A stretch of 64,000 bases of DNA from Toxonevra muliebris (lineage: Eukaryota; Arthropoda; Insecta; Diptera; Pallopteridae): the NCBI GenBank assembly GCA_963691655.1, contig OY829327.1, positions 65,546,079 to 65,610,078 of the forward strand. Direction: 5' to 3'. The notes under the pieces were generated by a model that did no database searches, was not told the origin of the DNA, and saw only the letters and a list, made by a program, of their open reading frames with translations. Each line of letters opens with the position of its first letter. Position 1 is the stretch's first letter. Both the position numbers and the translations under genes were made by a program. Below are positions 55,440 through 64,000 of the stretch, one piece after another.

Positions 55440-56384
55440 GAAAAGTTCGAATTGTCCACTATTTTGTAGCGTATCCATTATTTTTCGGAGCTGCTGCACA
55501 TTTGTGTAGCATGGACTTAATAAAATTGCTCAAAACGTCTGCAGAAATGTTCTTCATGCAATCTCCGATTGGTAGAAAATGGAATCCTTGGTTTTATCCT
55601 TTATGCACTGAATTTTCCGATCTGCAATTTCCTATATATTTTTTGAGATTGAACACTTTTACACACCGTCCTGGGATCATCATCGTATTGGTAGACTTGC
55701 TTTAACAGCAGATCTTCCTCCGTATAAGGTAACATAACATTTTAGGCAATATCTTTGCACATCAGACGGTCCATTATACCTCTTATTTTATGAATTGGGC
55801 CGATTCCATGAGCGAAAAAAATCATTAGACCATTGCGTTGCCTCCCCCGTATTATACGGTCTTTTTCAAATAACGTTTATTTCATCGTTGCCCTTTTGGT
55901 CTGCACACTAGCTTTAATCCTTTGCAACCCTTCATGTCAAATATAGATTCATCAGTAAAAAGCACGGTCTTTGATTTGGTAATAGCAGAGCTAAAGTGCG
56001 CGGTTACACATTCGAGCCTTGCCAGTCGCTTCTTTCGAGAAATAAATGGCTTTTTCACGCTTTGGTATGTTGCTAAGTCACCCTCCACAACTCGTCGTTG
56101 GATAAACCTGTGTGAAATATTGAATCGCAATTTATTTCCAAGATATAAAAGGATCTTTTTTTATAAACCGAATGATGGCCTAATCCTCACTTTTGGTTGT
56201 GCCCCGCGGTCTGCCGCCTACATATTTAGTATTTAAAAAATGGGAAGCGCGAAAATGGCTTATAGCTCGGGAATTAACGTAATGGCTAATACAAAACTTT
56301 TTTACAATGCATGTCACTGATTCAGTTTTATTAAATACACTTAGAATATTTTCTCTAAATTGTGCAGAATAGTTATTTCGAGCC
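55440..56384 (-). pseudogene. Tc1-like transposase
   Basis: The likely start is at 56384 (MARNNYSAQFRENILSVFNK), with a paired-like DNA-binding part and a GGRPRGT hook near 56190. After a frame change the second domain gives NISHRFIQRRVVEGDLATYQ and the catalytic TVLFTDESIFDMKG (first D) near 55940. YGGGNAMV-like bases follow near 55840, then stops. The last part reads ISADVLSNFIKSMLHKCAAA near 55490. Frameshifts near 55870 and 56180 disable it. Confidence 0.78.
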
Positions 56385-56767
56385 ATTTTGGGAAGTGAAA
56401 TTTTGAAATGCGAACGGTGACGGTGAATGATAACCAAAAACTTATATACGCTTCCAATTTTTTTTAAAACCTGCTATTTTCCAAAATAACTGGTTTCTAG
56501 TTTTAAGGTGGTTATTGTTGTTTATTTTTAACCATTAATTGTAACAGTAAGCGAAAAAGATTATGTGCTTTAGTTTTGTCACGGCAGGTTTAGGCATATT
56601 GCGCCACGTTAGTAAAAAAAACATTACCCAGTTTTTAATGTTATTTTGTTTCTACAAGTGCATAATTACACGAAATTTATAAAACAAAAAAAAAAAAAAT
56701 ATGTGCATACTTGCATATTTTTAAATTTTATTGAACTAAATGTTGACAAGGAAGAGTTTGTGCTTTT

Positions 56768-57426
56768 GGCCCTTATTATGAGCTGCGTTCGATCTTCGAC
56801 TGTAGCCGAATGCCCTGATCGAACGAATTTGAGTTTGGTATTATGACGTGCTTTCGACAGAGAATAGCGCTATTGTGAATTTCGCTCATTTTGGCTTGTT
56901 TACGATAGTATATTTCTATCAGCTGATCGTCATTTTGAAAAATAATTCCGATTAGTTTAAAAAGGAAGTGGAAAAAATAAGAACAAAATAGTTGACTACA
57001 AGGGAATTTTGGTTCAATGATTCATCGGAAGAGGATGAGAGGTTGATGGAACTGGCCAGAAGTAGAAAACGATTAAGTGTAGCCTTTTGCGGAAGCTTTG
57101 CCATCTATAAAATGTGTGTACAAATTTCTACAGAATCCTTTGCAATCAAAGGATTTGCTAACTGCAATTTGTTGCTCACCACTTTAGACCTGCATAAAAT
57201 TTACAAAAACCGTTTAAAATTAGTTTTTAGTTATCAAAAAGCTAAAAAAATTCTTACATTTTTAACATTTATTACTCAACGTATCAAAAGCAAAATTGTG
57301 TTCGACAAAAAATTCGATGAGCAACGAAAATTTCGACAGGGTTGCACTGCTCATAATAAGAATTTTACAATCGCTTTTCGATAACCAGCCAAGATCGAAC
57401 GTCGAAAGCAGCTCATAATAAGGGCC
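56768..57426 (+). mobile_element. Harbinger element inserted in the Tc1 right end
   Basis: The ends GGCCCTTATTATGAGCTGC and the inverse of the right end (57400-57426) match closely. The flanks are TTT (56765-56767) and TTA (57427-57429), consistent with a TTA duplication with one change. Removing it restores the GTGCTTTAGTTTTGTCCGAC end of the Tc1 element. Confidence 0.87.
56992..57384 (+). pseudogene. Harbinger transposase N-terminal remnant
   Basis: A 130-codon frame without ATG, starting at a TTG codon. It reads FWFNDSSEEDERLMELARSR, a short acidic-then-basic opening typical of Harbinger transposases, and then continues in Lys/Phe-rich sequence without catalytic motifs. The element is 0.66 kb and so cannot be autonomous. 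Confidence 0.55.
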
Positions 57427-57445
57427 TTAGTTTTGTCCGACACTG

Positions 57446-58295
57446 AACATGTAATTTAATTCTTTTTTTACTTATATCACTCTTGCCTGATCTAGAGGTT
57501 TCTCGCTAAAACTGAAGGGTTTTTGAAGCCACTGAGAAATTTTTGAAATTTTTATTTTAATAAATAATAAAATCTAAAGGATTCTAGAGGGTTTTTAACT
57601 AAATTCAATTTACAGAAAATGTATATATTTAATATATTTATATTATTCCTTTCTAAAAAATATTGAAGTTCATGGGCAACACTTCATTCGCGACATTTTT
57701 TACACAATGGCAATTATCATTCACCTGCCAACTCTAATCTCTAGTTGACGTATATTTTCTCCAATTTTCTCTTATCTACAAAAGTTTTTTTTATGCTCGT
57801 TTTAAGCCGCTAAAAGTTCTTAAGATAAAGTGTTTTTACAAAATTTAATTTATAAAGTCTACAGATTACCATTTTTTTTTTTTTCGTTCTCGTTAAATAA
57901 ATAATGCATTTTTGTTATAAATTTGAACTATTGTCATTTGAAGTTATATATAAACAGGTTAATGAACAAATGTAGTCACCACAACAACAATGTATATAGA
58001 GAAGGGCAAATCAGACGGCCGTTTCGGAATCCGCCACAATTCCTCATCAGTGATCTTAGTGATAGTTCTTAATCGTTCTATAGACTTATGTTGTTGTTTT
58101 TTTTCCCATTGTAGCTAGTCTGCATAACAGTTCGTTATTTGAAAGTCTAGTACATGGGAGAGTGTCATCATCAACATCTCTGAGATAAAAAAGAGGTGCA
58201 AGATATTTCTAATGCAACTGATAAAATAAATAAAAAAACGTTAACTAAATGATTTGAAACTTTTGATAACGTAACAAAATTTTAGTCCTGCCAAT
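57446..58295. other. AT-rich stretch with one repeat remnant
   Basis: 58012-58075 resembles 18434-18480 (CAAATCAGACG; CTCATCAGTGATCTTAGTGA). No gene was recognised. Confidence 0.55.
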
Positions 58296-58690
58296 GTGAT
58301 GAGTAATGCAGATGTTATTTATCCTCTTGCAGTTCAATTTAAAAGTTTTATTGAAGAAATCAATCATTGTATTTCAGAACTGAATATGCTGTGCACTGAA
58401 CCAACATTGCTTTCACTTGTAAAAGATCATATATTGCTGAATTTTGGCTTGAGGTGCATAAACTTGAAAAAGCTATTGAGAAAAAACATAAAAATATCAG
58501 CATTTTAGCATTAGCCCAGCTGACATGCCCAGTATCTAACGCCTCGGTTGAGAGACTTTTCTCAAATGAATTGTGTGAATTCAAAATACGAAATAAATTA
58601 TTGGTTTCTACAACTGAAAAATTTCTGCATGTTCGCCATGAATCATCGTTGCGTGACATTTCAACCCACTTCGACGATGTTGTAGTTTAA
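58296..58690 (+). pseudogene. hAT transposase C-terminal dimerisation region
   Basis: The first frame (58296-58508) gives VIYPLAVQFKSFIEEINHCI. After a frameshift, 58454-58690 gives ISILALAQLTCPVSNASVER, LFSNE, KIRNKLLVSTTEKFLHVRHE. The SxASVERLFS signature is that of the hAT dimerisation domain. The rest of the transposase is missing. Confidence 0.82.
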
Positions 58691-59342
58691 ATCTGACGTT
58701 ATCTACGCAACTTATTAAGAAGTGGATTTTCAAGAAATTTTTGATGATAATTAATTTTGTATGAATTCGGAATATCTTTCACTTCCCCAACTGAATATAA
58801 TGATTATATTTAGTAGGGTTCTTCGCCAAATTAACGATCAGTGCCTTATCAATAAAAAAAATTAAGTTTTATACATAGGTACATAAACAATGTATTTCAT
58901 ATATGTACGATATACATATAAATGTTGTGATAAAAATAAAATCTAAATCTAGAGGTTTTTTCTCTAAAAGTGGCAAAACTGAAGGTTTGTTTGGTACATC
59001 TAAGAGGAAATAGGTTTCGCAGTCCGGCAACGTTGTTTGTTGCAAAATGTTTGAAGCATTCCACCCAGCGCTTGTCAAACGATGTTTTGTCTCGTTTCTA
59101 TTCCTTAATTTTTTCAGCAGCTATAAATTTCGTCAAATAACCGAACTGATCACAAAGATCAACATCGTAATCGCTGTCAATGAAGACGCCCTTGTCAAGA
59201 AAAGTTTTGAAAGTGTTTTTTATGTTTTCCTATTGCGGTCTTTTTCTCTCTTCTTTCTTTTATTTTAGCAATCAACTATAGCACAAAGTGAAATAATATA
59301 AGTAGGCAAAGGCATATGTATCGCGTGTATGCATTCAATAGG
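58691..59342. other. Stretch without recognised gene
   Basis: Short ORFs on both strands lack known motifs. No terminal repeats were recognised. Confidence 0.5.
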
Positions 59343-59352
59343 AAAATACATA

Positions 59353-59430
59353 TCGTCGCCTGAGAATTGATTTGGCGTATAGGTATACGAATTTGTACAC
59401 GCATACGTCAAATCAATTCTTAGGTGACGA
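59353..59430. mobile_element. 78-bp hairpin MITE, copy 3
   Basis: TA at 59351-59352 and 59431-59432. It has the same length as the other two copies and the same insertion site as copy 1, so it was probably copied along with repeat A. Confidence 0.85.
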
Positions 59431-59957
59431 TAAGTGCTTTCCGCATTTAACCTTAGAAAGGCAACAAGGGTGACCAGATACCCCACTACTTTTTAAATGC
59501 ACCGCAATGAGATTTGCCTAAACTGCATTTAATAAAAATAAGAAACAATGTATTTTTATTGAAGTAAATAAGTGGTTTTATAATAAATAAATTTGATTTT
59601 TTGTGTTTAACATTTTTGCTATTTACATAGATGAAAAAAGTGTTGCCTTTCTAAGGTTAATGTGCAAAGCAAAATTTTTATAATGCTATCATTTATCAAT
59701 ACATTTTGTTTGTCTATTTATTGAAACCTAGATTCTTTATTACTTATCATTTTGTATTGTTTTTATATTTTAAAAAATATTTAATTTTAATCCAATCTAA
59801 CTAACCCAATGCAAAACCTATCAAACGCCTGTGTTTGCTACGGCGTTTGATAGGTTCTCTGCTTGTATGGTCGATCTCCACACGTTTAACACCAAAAAAT
59901 ATATCTGCGAGGAATAAATGTACACACACATTTTGTGTTCGTATGTACATATATGTG

Positions 59958-60023
59958 TATCACAAGCCTAATTATGTGCTTAAGTGTGCTTTCAAGTAGA
60001 AGGCTGCCACTCCAACCTAACCT
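59958..60023 (+). mobile_element. 66-bp LINE tail insertion
   Basis: The exact duplication ACATATATGTG lies at 59947-59957 and 60024-60034. The insert ends CTCCAACCTAACCT, like the LINE tails at 2208-2227 and 62441-62457. Repeats A and A' lack it. It is an extreme 5' truncation. Confidence 0.88.
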
Positions 60024-60269
60024 ACATATATGTGTGAGTAAATTCATCGAAACATAAACAAACAAACTCTGCTCGTTTTTTGATTTCTCCCTCTCTTCTT
60101 CTCTTTGTTGTTTAGAGTAGCACAGTCATGCCGCGCAGTCGTGTGAGCGACAGGGGAACTGGACGTTACAGTTATCTTACATCTCACGTTACAGTTATTC
60201 TTACATTTTACACATTTGAAATTTTGTCCATACCGTGAGCTAAAATGTTTACACATCAAAAACATTTGA

Positions 60270-60640
60270 TTTTAATAATGCTGCATTGAAAGAATTAAGT
60301 TTTCTTTAGGCAGGAAAACTAATTTCAAAAGAAGTCAATTTATTACAAAGTTTAATGTCACATTTTAAAAATTTAGGGGACGAAAATTACTTTCAGAAAC
60401 TAGATATTGACTTTAGGGAGCTACGATATATAGTTTTGAGACAATTTTTGATAAGGTGAATGAAATTGCAGCTGAAGAAAGCTTTGGAAAGCTATTTCCA
60501 ACATAATACGTGGTGATTAATCAAAAGCATTTCCATTGTCAAATTTTGTTTTAAAATTGATGTTTACCCAACTCGTACTCAAATGTTGAAAGAATATTTT
60601 CATAAGTCAATTTAAATAAAATTAAGTGCAGAAATCGTTT
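60270..60640 (+). pseudogene. Second hAT transposase tail, degenerate
   Basis: The plus strand shows SHFKNLGDENYFQKLDIDFR and, with frame changes, a YPTRTQMLKEYFHKSI-like phrase. This resembles the hAT (S)NxNVERIFS region. It is followed by GGCAACACTG at 60741-60750, the form of a hAT right end. It belongs to a different hAT family from 58296-58690. Confidence 0.5.
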
Positions 60641-61190
60641 AAAAAAAGTAAGCGAATTTGAGTTTTTCTCTCATGACGATTTTTTTGTGAAAATTACAAT
60701 TTTTTCTTAAAATTTTTACGATTTTTGAAGTGAAGTTTCTGGCAACACTGATTATGAATCCAAAAATTTTTCACAGAATTCAGGGACATTTTGGTCCGAT
60801 TTGGAGACGGCGAAATTCGGGGACATGTCGCGAGTAAATGGGACAGATGGTCACACTAGGTATATATGTATAGTATAACGCGAGAACGAATCCTATTGGT
60901 TGTAAGTGCATTGTTATGAGCTATTTAGATTTCAAATATTAGAAAGCATTTTCTCAAGTAAAACTTTCTGCAGCAAAATTAAATTCAATACTTTACGATC
61001 TGTGACTTTTGGAAAAAATAAAAATTCTGCGGTCAGAGAGTATGATCTCAGCGGAATTACACGATCAAGACGCAAAGTTTGGTTTACTAATGACGCTCCA
61101 GTTGTTTTAATGACAGCTTATAGCGGGGAAGTATAACGATTTGAAAAGATTTTGTAAAAAAAAATACCATACGAATATTAAAATTTGATG
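60641..61190. other. Stretch with a core-promoter-like motif, no supported gene
   Basis: TGGTCACACTA at 60848-60858 matches the Drosophila core-promoter Motif 1 consensus. The downstream frame 60906-61136 starts with GTG and has no known domain, so no gene is called. Confidence 0.35.
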
Positions 61191-61194
61191 GAAT

Positions 61195-61735
61195 GGTAAA
61201 GGATATGCTAGTTGAAACCATTGATTACTAACAAAGTTGAACGGATACTGACAACACGCATGTTTCCTTGACAACATATAAACGTATGTCATTTCTTCTC
61301 TGTTTTTTTCATGTTCTGCTACCTTAACTTATTTACGTTTACTGTATCCAAAAAGTTACATCAAGAAAGTAAATATATGTTGACTTAACAGCCTTAATTA
61401 GAGACACTTCTATCTGACAATTTATTTTACAGACACAGCAGGAACTCGGTATTCTTTGCACTTTTATTTTTATTATTTGTTATATAAAAATTTGTTTCGA
61501 ATATTTTATATATATTTTTATTTTGTTTATTTTCAAAATTTGTTCAGCACAAACGGGCTAATTTTATTTTGAAAATCAAACTTCAAAACATGCCGCCATG
61601 ATAAAAATGAGAGCGACAATGTGACGTTTTTCACGCTCAATACGTTGCTATGGAAATATGAGTGTGTAGAAGAGGCTGTCATTGCTACCCTTTCAACTTT
61701 GTTATTAATCTATGGTTGAAACTGACGAACAGGAC
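61195..61735. repeat. Inverted repeat pair, possible fold-back element
   Basis: The phrase AGTTGAAACCATTGATTAC / TAACAAAGTTGAACGG near 61209-61243 is the inverse of CTTTCAACTTTGTTATTAAT / CTATGGTTGAAACTG near 61690-61725. The arms span about 40 bp with several mismatches. The outer limits are unclear. Confidence 0.55.
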
Positions 61736-62389
61736 TCCATATAGAATAAGATGTAACTTTTATTACACATTTGGAATTAAATCTTATTTTATCATTTTAT
61801 ATTCAGTATACATTTCAGATAGAAAACTAAAATGGAAAACATATATATTTACCAGGCGCCTTGCGTGCTCAAGAGGAAGTCAACAAAAGATCTCCTCCGC
61901 TGATGACGGATAAATGGTTGCACTACTGGGCTCTCCATAATGTCTTCAAACGTTGTAAATTTCAGATTAAGTATTTATCATTGCCGAATCAAATATTGTT
62001 GAATATACCTAATATATGTACAGATTGCAATAAAAACTGGATTTAAAAAAAAATCCAAAAAATATTTCTTTTACTTCAAAACATTTTTATCGTATCACTG
62101 TAGCATTAAATACTATTGCTCGTTTTATTTGTGTCACCCTCGTTACGCTTTGATCCTGCCAAAGGTTTTTCATCATCCTACTATTGAAGTTATTTTTTAT
62201 TTTCCAATCGAGAGACTTAAAAGGAAAAATCACATTTCTTTTAATTATTATTTTTAAAAAACTATTTATATGTATATAAAACTGACTTAAAAATATTCGA
62301 AGTAGAAGTTATGGGTAACTTCAAAAATATAAGTTTCGCATCGGATAACCTAAAAAATAAAAAATTTGAGTGGTAGAGATAACTATAAC

Positions 62390-62458
62390 AATTAAGTCTC
62401 CAAGTGGAAGTGCGGGTATATATATAGTCGCACACGACTTCCAAACCTAACCTAACCT
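62390..62458 (+). mobile_element. Probable LINE 3' tail
   Basis: CTCCAAGTGGAAGTG leads to ACGACTTCCAAACCTAACC and TAACCTA. It resembles the end of the LINE at 2165-2227 (GGAGTGGAAGTGAG, AACCTAACCTAACC). The target duplication was not resolved. Confidence 0.5.
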
Positions 62459-63131
62459 ATGAACAATTTAAATATCAACATAATTAAAAGCAATTTAGCT
62501 CCTTCTCAAAGAGTAATTTTTGCACAGATCAGATCGAGTATAGTTAGTTATAGACCAGAATTAAGACAAGAATAAGGCTTTTTTTAGTTCTGAGTGTAAA
62601 TAACTATTTTATTGAAAAAACATATAATTCAAAACATGGTCTTAATACTAATCTCAGATCTAAACGTTTAAATACACGTACTCATAGTCATAAATTACTA
62701 CACTTTAATCCCAACAATTATTTACAGCATTAAAGTATAGTTTAGTTCAACAGTTTAATTTTGACTATGATTATGTGCCATGGTGATTGCTTATTTCTAA
62801 TAAATTTAAAACACGTAAAAACTATATTCTCAATTTTAAATAAAATATTATTTATTCTTTATTACTGTATAATTCGTTATTCACTTTTATGTAATATTTT
62901 ATGATTAAAATCGGTATCTTTTATTTTGAAGCCCTGCAGCCTCAACGTTCTGTGCCCTATTAACTTTTTTATGAGGATCATTTTTTTTGCAAAGGACCCC
63001 CTGAAAAAAGCACAGAGAAAAGGTAAAGGAATGTTTTCTTTTGTGCTATTTTACTTTAGAAACTACGGCAAAAAAGATATTAATTTTGTCTCTTTATATT
63101 GTTTTACCACAAATTAAAAGAATGGCGTTAA
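62459..63131. other. 3' flank of the minus-strand zinc-finger gene
   Basis: AT-rich. It probably includes the 3' UTR; TTTATT motifs (AATAAA on the minus strand) are plentiful, for example near 62849. No other feature was recognised. Confidence 0.5.
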
Positions 63132-64000
63132 TTACGAATTCTCTTCACGAACAAATACATTAGATTTTAGAATGACATCATGTTGTTTTTGCATGTGCTG
63201 ATTAAATTGATCTCTGCTGGTAAAGCTGCAATCACATATGATGCATGTAAACATCGTTTTTGTTTCATCGTGGCTGCGTTTTTCGCACTCTGCAGTGGAG
63301 CTTTCATGAACACGAAGATGTACCTTCAAAGTGTACTTTTCAACAAAAGTTTTAGCACAATACTGGCAATGAAATCGCGGTCTATCTGGTTGATGGGTGA
63401 GCATATGACCCTTGTAGGTACGTTTTGTTTTGAAAGATTGCTTACAAATAGAACATATAAGAGGTTGTTCCTCAGCTTCATGTTGTAATTTATGATTGTA
63501 AAGTAAAGTGGTTTCAGAAAAACGCAATCCACACTTCTCACACTGAAACTTCTTTTTATCCCAATGTTTTTGCATATGTCGGATGACATTTACTTTACGT
63601 GTATATGTTTTTGAACAGTAGCGGCATTCCATCTCACTCTTACCTTCATGTATATTCATATGTAACTCTAGATATTCTTCATCTCTTACCGCAACACCAC
63701 ATTCAGTGCACGTACAGCAATCCTTAGGCTTGTGCTCATGGTCAATATGATACTTAAGTCGTGTTTTATTTTTAAAGATTTTTTCACAGTGCCCACATGC
63801 ATGTTGTTTTAAAGGCATATCATCAGATGTTACTTCTTCTAATTCATCATCTTCCTCCATCATATCCATATCATTATCTTCTTTATCAATACTGTCGAAA
63901 TTTAATGTGCCCATTTCGGATAAATTTCTAGTATCTGTTAAATCAAAAAGTTTCGCAGCTACTTGCTCATCTTCAATGCAACGCAAATGAAGTAATTCTA
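63132..64000 (-). CDS. C2H2 zinc-finger protein, C-terminal part (paralogue of 53630)
   Basis: An open minus-strand frame from the stop at 63132-63134 to the window edge. There is no ATG at the edge, so the start and the expected ZAD domain lie to the right. An acidic linker (MDMMEEDDELEEV) precedes seven C2H2 fingers, from HACGHCEKIFKNKTRLKYHI to FTCIICDCSFTSRDQFNQHM. Fingers 3-6 share long identical phrases with the convergent gene (LLYNHKLQHEAEEQPL; FKTKRTY; EKYTLKVH). It lacks the eighth finger and the Gln/Pro-rich linker of that gene. It is likely a nuclear regulator with unknown targets. A tandem-duplicate origin, later separated by transposons and inverted, is an inference. Confidence 0.93.
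   Translation of the reverse strand, partial: ELLHLRCIEDEQVAAKLFDLTDTRNLSEMGTLNFDSIDKEDNDMDMMEEDDELEEVTSDDMPLKQHACGHCEKIFKNKTRLKYHIDHEHKPKDCCTCTECGVAVRDEEYLELHMNIHEGKSEMECRYCSKTYTRKVNVIRHMQKHWDKKKFQCEKCGLRFSETTLLYNHKLQHEAEEQPLICSICKQSFKTKRTYKGHMLTHQPDRPRFHCQYCAKTFVEKYTLKVHLRVHESSTAECEKRSHDETKTMFTCIICDCSFTSRDQFNQHMQKQHDVILKSNVFVREENS

Larger units (their letters stand above)
55215..57445 (-). mobile_element. Tc1-like element with IR/DR-type long ends
   Basis: Both ends carry inverted repeats of about 210 bp, each with two direct copies of GACAAAACTAAAGCAC. The copies are at 55223 and 55403 on the left, and at 56566-56581 and about 56761-57436 on the right, the last split by a Harbinger element. 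The outer terminus is CAGTGTCGGACAAAAC, with TA before it (55213-55214); the right flank is AA. This double-repeat layout is known from Sleeping Beauty-type and other Tc1 elements as IR/DR. Confidence 0.82.
59343..60258 (-). repeat. Repeat A, third copy
   Basis: Matches 28975-29785 in the same orientation, from ATACATATCGTCGCC to AAAATGTTTACACATC. It carries the hairpin MITE at the same TA as copy A'. It also has a 66-bp insertion at 59958-60023 that the other copies lack. Confidence 0.85.

Noticed and set aside
55424..56236. Plus-strand ORFs of 93 and 104 codons
   Set aside because: They lie opposite the Tc1-like transposase, whose catalytic motif is on the minus strand.
60906..61136. Plus-strand frame of 76 codons as a host gene
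   Set aside because: It starts with GTG, has no in-frame ATG and no domain. It is kept only as a low-weight finding with the promoter-like motif.
1..64000. CRISPR arrays, rRNA genes, operons, riboswitches
   Set aside because: The window is eukaryotic. No regularly spaced direct repeats with unique spacers and no rRNA or complete tRNA sequence were seen.

Overview
This looks like nuclear DNA of a higher dipteran (a cyclorrhaphan fly with a large, repeat-rich, AT-rich genome, possibly a tephritid). The grounds are a ZAD-type zinc-finger gene, Copia and BEL/Pao retrotransposons, R1/LOA-like and CR1/Jockey-like LINEs, and hAT, Tc1/mariner and Harbinger DNA transposons. The species cannot be fixed from the sequence alone. 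Only two features look like conserved host genes: a complete ZAD C2H2 zinc-finger gene at 53630-54967 (+), and the 3' part of a clear paralogue at 63132-64000 (-), which runs off the right edge. The two converge, and almost everything else is mobile DNA.

Region 1 (1-15835) is a single nest. A minus-strand LINE (ORF1 at the right, endonuclease at the left, RT presumably off the left edge) has been split by three insertions. These are a hAT (630-3791, 8-bp duplication), a CR1-like LINE (3874-13201), and a 5'-truncated RNase H LINE (13603-15057, 12-bp duplication). The hAT contains a LINE tail and a second hAT. The CR1-like LINE contains a P-like or hAT-like MITE, which contains a Copia element with 2.4% LTR divergence. 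Removing the insertions brings the endonuclease reading frame back into register.

Region 2 (15836-26310) holds old hAT remnants, a possible Harbinger remnant, a full-length but decayed BEL/Pao element (19531-25787, 5-bp duplication), and a small fold-back element.

Region 3 (26311-33659) is bounded by hAT-like termini and an exact 8-bp duplication. It carries about 7.3 kb of mixed cargo: a 376-bp MITE, a 2.5-kb array of order A-B-rc(A)-rc(B), a degenerate gene with a GERFHQD motif and a possible intron, another hAT holding two small unknown ORFs, and a 78-bp hairpin MITE found three times in the window.

Region 4 (33660-53400) has a decayed Baculo_FP-type LINE, a Tc1 relic, a TA-flanked MITE, a minus-strand LINE with an in-frame ORF1-RT fusion, several hAT MITEs, and a CR1-like LINE split by a DD37E mariner element. 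That mariner contains an almost identical, inverted copy of the promoter-proximal region and first 51 codons of the zinc-finger gene 2.4 kb downstream. I regard this as the most interesting feature of the window.

Region 5 (53400-64000) has the two zinc-finger genes. Between them lie a Tc1 element with Sleeping Beauty-like IR/DR ends (one end hit by a Harbinger element), two hAT transposase tails, a third copy of the A repeat and a 66-bp LINE tail insertion.
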